Below, piece after piece: positions 50,804-59,141 of a stretch of DNA of 64,000 bases; the first letter of the stretch is position 1, and every line of letters starts with the position of its first letter. Location of the stretch: assembly GCA_028287235.1 (NCBI GenBank), contig JAQBQB010000010.1, positions 434,001 through 498,000 on the forward strand. The letters run 5' to 3'. A program made the position numbers and the translations under genes. This DNA comes from Gemmatimonadota bacterium. Lineage in GTDB: Bacteria; Gemmatimonadota; Gemmatimonadetes; Gemmatimonadales; Gemmatimonadaceae. The notes under the pieces were generated by a model. The model saw only the letters and a program-made list of their open reading frames with translations. It was not told the origin of the DNA and made no database searches.

Positions 50804-52597
50804 GTGAAAATAATCACCCGGTACGTCCTGAAGGAGCATGTCGGACCCTTCGTGTTCGCCCTGTCGGCGCTCACGTCGCTACTGCTGTTGCAGTACATCG
50901 CGCGGCGCTTCGGGGACCTGGTTGGCAAGGGCCTTTCCTGGAACGTGATCACCGAGTTTCTGCTGCTCTCGATCCCGTTCACGCTGGCCATGACCCTGCC
51001 CATGGCCATGCTCGTGGCCGTCCTCTACGCGTTCAGCCGCTTGGCGTCGGAGAACGAGATCACCGCGCTCAAAGCCGGCGGCGTCTCGACGCGCGGCCTG
51101 ATGGTGCCGGCTGTCGCCGCCGCCACCGTGCTCGCGATCTTCATGCTCTGGTTCAACGACCAGGTGCTGCCGCGCGCGAATCACGAGCTGGCCACGCTCC
51201 AGGTGGCGATCCTGCGCACCAAGCCGACGTTCGCGCTGAGGCCGCAGGTTATCAACACGGTCAAGGAAAGCCAGTACTATCTGCGGGCCGGCCAGATCGA
51301 CGAAGAGACCGGTCTGATGAAGGACGTCACGATCTACGACGTCAACGACAACAACCGCCGGCGCACGATCTACGCGGACAGCGGCATGCTCGCGCTCACG
51401 CCGAACATGCGCGACCTCTCGCTCCACCTCTTCAAGGGCTGGATGCTGCTCGCGCCGACGAACCAGCCGGGGCAAGTCAGCCGCGTCTATTACAAGGAGG
51501 ATCTGCTCAAGGTCCGCGACGTGGGCAATCAGTTTCAGTCGATCAACGCCGACACCGCGTCCAAAGGCGACCGCGAGATGTCGGTGTGCGAGATGCAGCG
51601 GCAGTATGAGATCGCGAATGCGTCGGTCCAACGCGCACACACCGACAGCCTGATGGCCGTGTGGCGGATGCGCGACGCGCGCGGCGACCACGTGCCGCAG
51701 CCCGGGCTGCCCATACTGACCAAAGCGGGCGGAATTGGCGCGGCCTATTGCAGCTTGATCACCAAGTATTTCCACGTGCAAACGGCCAACGCCGCCGAGG
51801 TGCCGAAGCGGCGGCAGCAACCGGAGTCGATCTGGGTCTCCGTCAATGGCAAGTCGACGAAGGTGCAGGCTGACAAGCTTCCGCCAAATGCGTACTACGC
51901 GAACGGGCTCCCCGCGGGCGTGCAGGCGATCAAGGAACGGGCGCTCGCAGATTCGGTGCGCGTCGCTGCCGCCGCGGCGAAACCAGCCACTCCGGCCACT
52001 CCAGCCAACCCGGCCAACGCTACTACGCCGACGATCACTCCTGGAGTGGCCGTCGCAACTCCTCCCGGCGCAACGCCGCCGGGCGCGACTCCGCCGCCGG
52101 TGAGCGCGAGCATCCCAGCGGTGGCGAACGGCGGCGTGAACGTGGGCACGGCGATGGAGCTCAGCGATGCGCATCTCCGTCTCGACGAAGCCCGGTACCG
52201 CCGCAACCGCGCCGGCGTGGAGATTCAAAAGAAGTTCTCGCTCGCCTTCGCGTGCATCGTGTTCGTGCTCGTCGGTGCCCCCTTGGCGGTGCGCTTTCCG
52301 CGCGGCGGCGTGGGCCTGGTGATTGGCGCGAGCTTTCTGATCTTCGCCATCTACTACATCGGCCTGATCGGCGGCGAGTCGCTGGCGAACAAGAACATCA
52401 TCTCGCCCTTCTGGGCGATGTGGGCCGACAACATCGTCTTCTTCATCGCCGGGCTGCTCCTCATGACGCGCATGGGCCGCGAGGGCGGCACCGGCCGCGG
52501 CGGCGGCGTGGCGGAGCTCCTCGAAGGCGTGCGCGCCCGGTTCGCACGGCTCGGTCGCCGCGTTGGCCGCGGCAGCGCCGGTCACACTCCCATCTGA
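50804..52597 (+). CDS. lptF: LptF/LptG-family (YjgP/YjgQ) LPS export permease
   Basis: KIITRYVLKEHVGPFVFALSALTSLLLLQYIARRFGDLVGKGLSW...SENEITALKAGGVSTRGLMVP; GTG start; Pro/Ala/Thr-rich insertion before the C-terminal TM helices. Confidence 0.85.
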   Translation: MKIITRYVLKEHVGPFVFALSALTSLLLLQYIARRFGDLVGKGLSWNVITEFLLLSIPFTLAMTLPMAMLVAVLYAFSRLASENEITALKAGGVSTRGLMVPAVAAATVLAIFMLWFNDQVLPRANHELATLQVAILRTKPTFALRPQVINTVKESQYYLRAGQIDEETGLMKDVTIYDVNDNNRRRTIYADSGMLALTPNMRDLSLHLFKGWMLLAPTNQPGQVSRVYYKEDLLKVRDVGNQFQSINADTASKGDREMSVCEMQRQYEIANASVQRAHTDSLMAVWRMRDARGDHVPQPGLPILTKAGGIGAAYCSLITKYFHVQTANAAEVPKRRQQPESIWVSVNGKSTKVQADKLPPNAYYANGLPAGVQAIKERALADSVRVAAAAAKPATPATPANPANATTPTITPGVAVATPPGATPPGATPPPVSASIPAVANGGVNVGTAMELSDAHLRLDEARYRRNRAGVEIQKKFSLAFACIVFVLVGAPLAVRFPRGGVGLVIGASFLIFAIYYIGLIGGESLANKNIISPFWAMWADNIVFFIAGLLLMTRMGREGGTGRGGGVAELLEGVRARFARLGRRVGRGSAGHTPI

Positions 52598-53694
52598 TGC
52601 GCATCCTTCGTCCGCTCGACCGGTACGTCTTCAGCGAGTTCTGGAAGATCTTCATCGTCACGGGATTGGGCTTTCCGCTCCTCCTCGTGGTCACCGATCT
52701 CACCGAGAACATCGAGAAATATCTCAATCGCCACATCTCGAGCCGGGATCTCGTCCTCAGCTACATCTATTTCATTCCCGACTCGATGTTCATGGTGCTC
52801 CCCGCCGCAGTGCTGTTCGCGACGGTGTTCTCCATCGGCGCGTTCACGCGCCACGCCGAGGTCACGGCGGCCAAGGCGTCGGGGATCAGCTTCTATCGGC
52901 TGATCCTGCCGATCTTCGTCGGCGCGGTCTTCGCCTGCGGCCTCGACCTCGTGCTCGGGGAGATTTCGCCGATCACGAACTCGCGGCGCAGCGCGCTGCT
53001 CCAGGAGGACAAGGCGCAGGTGGGCACGAGCCGCTTCAACTTCGCCTACTCGGGCGAGTATGGCCGCGTCTACAAGGCCTTCGAGCTGCGGACCGACTCC
53101 GGGCAGATGCACTGGCTGCAGATCGAGCGGAAGGGATCCGGCGCGAGCTATCCGACGTATCTTCTCACGGCGGACACGGCGACGTACGACGCGCGCAACG
53201 CGGCCTACGGTTCGCCATGGACGCTGAAGCGCGGAGACCTCAACATCATCACGGACACCGGGCCCACGTTCACGATCTCGTTCGCGTCCGCGCGCGACGT
53301 GCATCTCACGGAGCGGCCGGCCGAGATGATGGCGAAGCCGCCCGATCCGCACAACATGCGGTACAAGGACATCACGCGATTCATCAACGCGATCGAGCGG
53401 TCGGGGGGCGACGCCAACGTGTCGCGCGTCGAGCGCGCGCTCAAGATCGCCGTGCCGGTCACCTGCATCATCATTGCCCTGTTCGGCGCCCCGCTCGCCA
53501 CGAGCACCCAGCGCGGCGGCTCGGCATACGGCATCGCGGTGAGCCTTGCCACCACGATGATCTTTCTGCTCATGATTCAGCTGACCAAGGCGGTAGGGAG
53601 CAAAGGCGTGATCACGCCCGACTTGGCGGCCTGGATACCAGGCATCCTGTTCGGGATGTTCGGGCTCGTATTGCTCGCCCGGGTTCGCACGTGA
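52597..53694 (+). CDS. lptG: LptF/LptG-family (YjgP/YjgQ) LPS export permease
   Basis: MRILRPLDRYVFSEFWKIFIVTGLGFPLLLVVTDLTENIEKYL...HAEVTAAKASGISFYRLILP; tandem with lptF. Confidence 0.85.
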   Translation: MRILRPLDRYVFSEFWKIFIVTGLGFPLLLVVTDLTENIEKYLNRHISSRDLVLSYIYFIPDSMFMVLPAAVLFATVFSIGAFTRHAEVTAAKASGISFYRLILPIFVGAVFACGLDLVLGEISPITNSRRSALLQEDKAQVGTSRFNFAYSGEYGRVYKAFELRTDSGQMHWLQIERKGSGASYPTYLLTADTATYDARNAAYGSPWTLKRGDLNIITDTGPTFTISFASARDVHLTERPAEMMAKPPDPHNMRYKDITRFINAIERSGGDANVSRVERALKIAVPVTCIIIALFGAPLATSTQRGGSAYGIAVSLATTMIFLLMIQLTKAVGSKGVITPDLAAWIPGILFGMFGLVLLARVRT

Positions 53695-54530
53695 GCAATC
53701 CCCCGGTGTCTCGGCAAACCGAGACGTATCCGGTCGTCCAACGCACTTCGATCCGGTTCTTTCGGCGCATCGCCCGCGGGACGATGGGCATCTTCCGCGA
53801 CATCGGGCTGCGGACGTATTTCTTCCGCGACATCGGCCGCGCCTTCGGCGATCCGGCGACGTACGCGCCGGAGACGATCCGCCAGATGAAGAACATCGGC
53901 GTCGATTCGATCCCGCTCACGGTGATCGTGGCGGCGTTCATCGGCGGCGTCATCGCGCTGCAGACGCGCTACCAGCTCTTGCCGGGCGTGCAGCTCTCGA
54001 TCATCGGGCTCGCCACACGCCTCATGATCATTCTCGAGCTCGGACCGCTGCTCACGGGACTGGTGCTCACCGGCCGGGTGGGCGGCCGCATGACCGCCGA
54101 GATCGGAACGATGCGCGTCACCGAGCAGATCGACGCGCTCGAGACGCTCGCCTACGATCCGATCGCGTTTCTCATCGTGCCGCGGCTCCTGGCCGCCACG
54201 GTCATGCTCCCGGCGCTCGTCGTGCTGGCCGACGCCGTGGGCGTCATGAGCGGATACCTCGTGTCGGTGCGCGTGACCGACGTGACGGCAGCCGACTTCA
54301 TCACCGGGCTGCGCCTCGGATTCGGCACCTTCCAGGTGGTATACAGCCTGCTCAAGGCGATGATGTTCGGAATGGCGATCGCGCTGGTTTGCTCCTATGA
54401 GGGTTACATTACCGAGGCCGGAGCCGAAGGCGTAGGCCGGTCCACGGCGCGCGCGGTGGTGATCGCCTCCGTCACGATTCTGGTGCTCGATGCGTTGACG
54501 GCCGCCATCCTGGCTCCCTTGCTCCAATAA
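53691..54530 (+). CDS. mlaE: MlaE-family ABC transporter permease
   Basis: IPLTVIVAAFIGGVIALQTRYQL, LELGPLLTGLVLTGRVGGRMTAEIGTMRVTEQIDALETLAYDPI; GTG start overlapping lptG stop. Confidence 0.92.
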   Translation: MSNPPVSRQTETYPVVQRTSIRFFRRIARGTMGIFRDIGLRTYFFRDIGRAFGDPATYAPETIRQMKNIGVDSIPLTVIVAAFIGGVIALQTRYQLLPGVQLSIIGLATRLMIILELGPLLTGLVLTGRVGGRMTAEIGTMRVTEQIDALETLAYDPIAFLIVPRLLAATVMLPALVVLADAVGVMSGYLVSVRVTDVTAADFITGLRLGFGTFQVVYSLLKAMMFGMAIALVCSYEGYITEAGAEGVGRSTARAVVIASVTILVLDALTAAILAPLLQ

Positions 54531-55447
54531 TGAAACGTCGCGACGAAGTCACGGTCGGAATTTTCATCACGGTATCGGTCATCGTCCTCGTTCTCGGGAC
54601 GCTGTGGCTCGCGCGCGGTGGGCTGAAGTCGGGATATCCGCTGTACACCCGCTTCCAGTGGGGACAGAACCTCAAGCAGGGCCAGCCGGTGCTGCTCGCC
54701 GGCGTGAGCGTGGGCTACGTGGGCGACGTAACGCTCCGGCGCGACGGCTACCTCGACGTCATGCTGAGCGTCGGCGACAAGTATCAAATCCCCAAGGGCT
54801 CGAAGGCGACGGTCAAAGCGGTCGGGATCTTCGGCGACGTCGCGGTCGCGCTGACGCCGCCGATTCCCGTGCCCCCGGTGTCCTATGCCCCCGGCGACAC
54901 CGTGCCGCCCGGCCCGCCGAGCGCCGACGTGAACGAGATCATGGACCACGTCGACTCGATCGGGCGCGACGTCTCGGCGCTCACCGCTGCGTTGCGCAAG
55001 CAGGTCGTCGACGCCGGCACGCTCACGGACATCCACAAGACGATTGCCGCCACGGCGGCACTGTCGGCGCAGTTGCAGGCGGTGGTCGCCGAACAGAATC
55101 GCAACGCGACGCGCACGATGAACTCGTTCGCCGACGCGGCGAACAACATCAGCAAGTCCGCCGACCGCGTGAGCCGCCTCGCCGACTCGTCCCAGATCGC
55201 CGCGTCGCTCGCGAATGTTCGTCAAACTACCGAGAACGCGGCCCGCCTTTCCGCGGCGCTCGATTCCACGAACATGCAGCTCCGCGCCCTGCTCGCCCAA
55301 GCGCAGAATGGCGACGGGACGATCGGGAAGTTCATGAAGGACTCGCTGCTCTATTCCGACATGCGGCATCTCATGATCCGCGCCGATTCGCTGTTGGCCG
55401 ACATCAAGGCGAATCCTCGGAAATACATCAATCTCAAGATCTTCTGA
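54530..55447 (+). CDS. mlaD: MCE/MlaD-family phospholipid-trafficking protein
   Basis: MKRRDEVTVGIFITVSVIVLVLGTLWLARGGL...FQWGQNLKQGQPVLLAGVSVGYVGDVTLRRDG, MCE domain. Confidence 0.9.
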   Translation: MKRRDEVTVGIFITVSVIVLVLGTLWLARGGLKSGYPLYTRFQWGQNLKQGQPVLLAGVSVGYVGDVTLRRDGYLDVMLSVGDKYQIPKGSKATVKAVGIFGDVAVALTPPIPVPPVSYAPGDTVPPGPPSADVNEIMDHVDSIGRDVSALTAALRKQVVDAGTLTDIHKTIAATAALSAQLQAVVAEQNRNATRTMNSFADAANNISKSADRVSRLADSSQIAASLANVRQTTENAARLSAALDSTNMQLRALLAQAQNGDGTIGKFMKDSLLYSDMRHLMIRADSLLADIKANPRKYINLKIF

Positions 55448-55580
55448 TCGTTGAGGCCGTCGACATCGCGGAGATCGATCGCGATCGTCGCGGGTTTGAC
55501 GCTCTAGGATGCTGCTCTCTGTTCCGAGCGCTCAGAGCAGAGAACAGTATCCAGGAGTATGTCGCTCGCAGCGCTCGCGA

Positions 55581-56960
55581 TTAATGCGATTCCATCCGAC
55601 GGCGCGCTTTGGTCCCGACCGTCACAAAGTAGACCGGGATCCCGAGCAGGATCACGCCAAACACGGCGAGCGTGGGCCAACGGCTGCTAGGGTCGATCAA
55701 CGCGTTGGTCAGTAGATACAGCGTCGCCAGCACGAACAGGATTGGCGTGAGCGGATACAGCGGCGTGCGGAACGGCGGCGCATACTCGGCGTCGGCGCGT
55801 TTGCGGAAGACGAAGATCGACGCAACGCCGAGGGCGTAGAAGGGAAGGATCGCCGTGACGAACGTATCGGCGAGCTGCTCGAAGGTCCGCAGCAGCACGA
55901 AGATCACGCCGAGGATCGCGACGAGCGCGATCGACAGATAGGGCGTCTGGAAGCGGGGATGCACCGATGCGAACTTCTTGAAGAGCATTCCCTCGTCAGC
56001 CATCGCGAAGAAGATGCGCGGCGACGTGAGAATCGAGCCGTTGAGCGTGCCGAACGTCGAGAGCATCACGGTGAGCGACACGAAGGTCACGCCGCCCGCG
56101 CCCACGAGCCGGAGCGCCACGTCGGCGGCGACGAGCTTGGATACGCGAATCTCGTCGACGCTCATCACCGACAGATACGCAATGTTCGCCAGCAGGTAGA
56201 TCCCGATCACGCCGAGCGTGCCGAGGATGAGCGCGCGCGGCACGTTGCGCCGCGGGTCTTTCACCTCGCCGGAGACGAAGGTGAGATCCGCCCAGCCGTC
56301 GTACGCCCAGAGCACGGACACGAGTGCCAATCCGAACGGCGCGATGGAAAAGCTCCCCGGCGGCGCGGCGGGAGTGAAATGTCCCCCGGTCCGCGGCAGC
56401 CCAATCGCGATGGCCAGCACGACGATGAACAACAGGCCGAAGTACTTGGCGACCGTCGTGATGTTCTGCACGAACGACCCCGTTCGCATTCCGACGTAGT
56501 TGAACGTTGCCGTGACGAGGATCGCCAGCGCGGCGACGTAGTGCACGTAGGAGTCGTTCGGCGCGATGCTCGGATCGCGGCCGAGCACGCGCATGAAGTA
56601 CTCGGCGAAGGTCGTCGCGATGGCGCCGAGCGAGGCGGCGCGGATGATCGTGAGCTCGGACCAGCCGAAGAGGAACGCCGGCAGTCGTCCGAACGCCTTT
56701 TGAATGAAGACGAAGATGCCGCCCGTGTCGGGAAACGCCCCGGCGACCTCGGCCAGCGTGAGCGCGCCGCAGAGCGCGAGCAGACCGCCCACCACCCAGA
56801 CGCTCATCAACGGCACCGGGCCGGGGAGTCTGTTGGCGACGCCGGCCGGCGTGCGGAAGATTCCGGAGCCAATCGTCGAGCCGACGACGACGGCTACGGC
56901 GCTCCAGAGGCCGAGTTGGCGAGGAAGCGCCGGGGAGCGAGTGCGGGGGGTTTCGGGCAT
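55581..56960 (-). CDS. APC-family amino acid permease
   Basis: LGLWSAVAVVVGSTIGSGIFRTPAGVANRLPGP, ALCGALTLAEVAGAFPDTGGIFVFIQKAFGRLPAFLFGW. Confidence 0.9.
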   Translation of the reverse strand: MPETPRTRSPALPRQLGLWSAVAVVVGSTIGSGIFRTPAGVANRLPGPVPLMSVWVVGGLLALCGALTLAEVAGAFPDTGGIFVFIQKAFGRLPAFLFGWSELTIIRAASLGAIATTFAEYFMRVLGRDPSIAPNDSYVHYVAALAILVTATFNYVGMRTGSFVQNITTVAKYFGLLFIVVLAIAIGLPRTGGHFTPAAPPGSFSIAPFGLALVSVLWAYDGWADLTFVSGEVKDPRRNVPRALILGTLGVIGIYLLANIAYLSVMSVDEIRVSKLVAADVALRLVGAGGVTFVSLTVMLSTFGTLNGSILTSPRIFFAMADEGMLFKKFASVHPRFQTPYLSIALVAILGVIFVLLRTFEQLADTFVTAILPFYALGVASIFVFRKRADAEYAPPFRTPLYPLTPILFVLATLYLLTNALIDPSSRWPTLAVFGVILLGIPVYFVTVGTKARRRMESH

Positions 56961-57010
56961 CGCGGAAGGTGGAGAGTTCGAGGGGTTGGGTCCAGGGTGT
57001 ATGGACAGAA

Positions 57011-57041
57011 GGGTATAGGGTCTTGGGTATAGGGTTGAGGG
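57011..57041 (+). repeat. G-quadruplex-capable telomere-like G tract
   Basis: GGGTATAGGGTCTTGGGTATAGGGTTGAGGG: five G3 runs with 4-nt loops. Confidence 0.6.
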
Positions 57042-57049
57042 AAGGTGTG

Positions 57050-57070
57050 CGGCGCGCCGTGGGCGCGCCG
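57050..57070. repeat. Perfect hairpin CGGCGCGCC-GTG-GGCGCGCCG
   Basis: 9-bp perfect stem read directly from sequence. Confidence 0.7.
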
Positions 57071-57106
57071 CTTCGGTATGGGGATGCCGACAGGTCTTCC
57101 CATCAA

Positions 57107-57125
57107 GTCGCGCCGCAGGCGCGAC
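57107..57125. repeat. Perfect hairpin GTCGCGCC-GCA-GGCGCGAC
   Basis: 8-bp perfect stem read directly from sequence. Confidence 0.7.
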
Positions 57126-57131
57126 GTACCT

Positions 57132-57163
57132 CCCCTAGACCCTAACCCCGAGACCCTAAACCC
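57132..57163 (-). repeat. Second G-quadruplex-capable telomere-like tract on the minus strand
   Basis: CCCCTAGACCCTAACCCCGAGACCCTAAACCC on +, i.e. GGGTTTAGGGTCTCGGGGTTAGGGTCTAGGGG on -. Confidence 0.6.
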
Positions 57164-57234
57164 TGGTGTGGAAACCCTGCACTTGAGCCTCCCATCCTGT
57201 AGCTTTTATTGTTGCTCCCCTAGCCGATTTCCCA

Positions 57235-57492
57235 ATGTCTTTTCTGCTCGCTGACGTGATCTTCTGGATCGCCGTCGCGTGTTGCACGGTCGCCCAGTTG
57301 GCGATCATTCGTTCCGCGACCGTTTCTCCGGCGCGTGTTGCCGGTGGCGCACCGACGTCGGGCGCGCGCCGCGCCGCCGAGATTGCCTGGGCTGTCCTGC
57401 CGGGCATCGCTCTCGCCGCCGTATTGGTATTCACCTGGCGGGCGATGCACGTGGCGCGGGTCACGAGCGCCGTCGTCGCGGGCCAGCTCTGA
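57235..57492 (+). CDS. Small two-TM protein resembling the membrane hairpin of cytochrome c oxidase subunit II
   Basis: 85 aa; MSFLLADVIFWIAVACCTVAQLAIIRS...RRAAEIAWAVLPGIALAAVLVFTWRAMH resembles COX2 TM2 (EIAWTVLPA...); overlaps the ctaA start (TGATG). Confidence 0.5.
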   Translation: MSFLLADVIFWIAVACCTVAQLAIIRSATVSPARVAGGAPTSGARRAAEIAWAVLPGIALAAVLVFTWRAMHVARVTSAVVAGQL

Positions 57493-59141
57493 TGCGGTCC
57501 GTTCGCCGGCTTTCGATCGCGGCGCTCGTCGTCGCGTGTCTGCATCTCGTCTTCGGCGCCATCGTGCGCATCTCCGGATCGGGGATGGGGTGCGGCGACC
57601 ATTGGCCGAAGTGCTACGGCTATTGGATTCCGCCGTTCAGCCGTCCCGACCTGATCGTCGAGGTGAGCCACCGGTATCTCGCGTCGATTCTGGTGCTCAC
57701 GGTGTGCTCGATGGCGTTCGTGGCGTTCCGTCATCGCCGGGACGAGGGGGTGTCGGGGCCGGGTGGCGTGCTTCGTACCGCGATCGGCGCGGTCGGCGCG
57801 GTGTTCTCGGCGGCGATCCTCGGCGGCGTCACGGTCAAGATGGGCAACGCGCCCTGGGCAACGGTGCTGCATTGGCTGAACGCGATGACGCTCCTCGCGC
57901 TGGTGGCGGCGACGGCGATTCGCGCCGGCGCACTCGGCGGCGATGGCGCGCGAAAGCAGCACGGCACCGCGCGCGCCGCACGGTCCGCGTTCGCCGCGGC
58001 GATGCTGGCGATCTTCGCCGTCGCGCTCGGCGGCTTGACGGCGAAAATTCCGGGCGCGGCGGTCGCGTGCACCACGGTGCCGTCGTGTGGACGGAATGCG
58101 AGCGTCGACACGGCGGCGGTGATGGTGCAGATGACTCATCGCACGCTCGCCATGCTGCTGGTGCTGCACCTGTTGGGCATGATGATGATGCTGCGTAAGC
58201 GGCGAAGCGAGGAGGCGCCGGTCGTGGTGCGTGCGGCGACGATCGCGTTCGGGATGGTGATCCTGCAGCTCGCCGTGGCGTCGTCGATGGTTCTGTTTCA
58301 TCTCCCGCCCGTGCTGCGGTCGTTGCACGAGGCAACGGGGGTGGGGATCTGGTTGAGCTGTTTCGCGCTGGCGTATTTGGCGCGGCGAGTTGGGAGAGGA
58401 GCGAGCGAAGACGGACGAGTGGGTGCGGGCGGTGTCACGCCAGTCGTGCATGTCGACGCTGCTTGTCATCCTGAGCGCAGCGAAGGATCGCGTCGCGAGG
58501 ACGGCGATCCTTCGGTCGCTACGCTCCCTCAGGATGACAACGCGGGAATCGCGATGCTCGCGCCGGTTCACAACGCGGGAATCGCTACGCTCGCACCGGT
58601 TGACACCGCGGAAGTCACCACGCTCCCGCAGAACGAGCATGTCGACGCCGATCGTCATCCTCAGCGCAGCGAAGGATCGCTTCGCGACGACGGAGATCCT
58701 TCGGTCGCTACCCTCCCTCAGGATGACAATGCGGATGTCACGACGCTCGCGCGGGTTGACAACGCGGAAAACGCCACGCTCGCGCAGGACGTGCATGTCG
58801 ACGCCGATCGTCATCCTGAGCGCAGCGAAGTATCGCTTCGCGACGACGGAGATCCTTCGGTCGCTACGCTCCCTCAGGATGACAATGCGGGAATCGCGAT
58901 GCTTGCGCAGAACGACAACGCGGGAATCATTACGCTCGCTCCGGAGAAGCATGCGGTGATCGCGGCGGTCGCGTCGGAGGAGGATACAGGCGCGGCGGCG
59001 ATCGTCTCCCATGACACGGTTACCGCGCCCTCCGTTCCGGACGACGTAGCACCGCTCCGCTCGCCTGCCCTGTCCCCCATCTCTCCACTCCCCCTCAAAC
59101 ACACCATGGCCGTCATCGTGGCGCGGGGAGCCGACCTGTGA
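57492..59141 (+). CDS. ctaA: Haem A synthase (COX15/CtaA) with repeat-rich C-terminal extension
   Basis: HLVFGAIVRISGSGMGCGDHWPKCYGYWIPP, EVSHRYLAS, GVTVKMGNAPWATVLHWLNAM, GLTAKIPGAAVACTTVPSCG, MTHRTLAMLLVLH; extension from about residue 305 to 549. Confidence 0.85.
   Translation: MRSVRRLSIAALVVACLHLVFGAIVRISGSGMGCGDHWPKCYGYWIPPFSRPDLIVEVSHRYLASILVLTVCSMAFVAFRHRRDEGVSGPGGVLRTAIGAVGAVFSAAILGGVTVKMGNAPWATVLHWLNAMTLLALVAATAIRAGALGGDGARKQHGTARAARSAFAAAMLAIFAVALGGLTAKIPGAAVACTTVPSCGRNASVDTAAVMVQMTHRTLAMLLVLHLLGMMMMLRKRRSEEAPVVVRAATIAFGMVILQLAVASSMVLFHLPPVLRSLHEATGVGIWLSCFALAYLARRVGRGASEDGRVGAGGVTPVVHVDAACHPERSEGSRREDGDPSVATLPQDDNAGIAMLAPVHNAGIATLAPVDTAEVTTLPQNEHVDADRHPQRSEGSLRDDGDPSVATLPQDDNADVTTLARVDNAENATLAQDVHVDADRHPERSEVSLRDDGDPSVATLPQDDNAGIAMLAQNDNAGIITLAPEKHAVIAAVASEEDTGAAAIVSHDTVTAPSVPDDVAPLRSPALSPISPLPLKHTMAVIVARGADL
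58464..58884. repeat. Three in-frame copies of the 76-bp TGTCATCCTGAGCG-family palindromic element inside ctaA, interleaved with a 33-bp repeat
   Basis: Units 58464-58539, 58653-58728, 58809-58884; encoded peptide HPERSEGS(R/L)R(E/D)DGDPSVATLPQDD and 11-aa repeat DNAGIAxLAPV. Confidence 0.9.
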
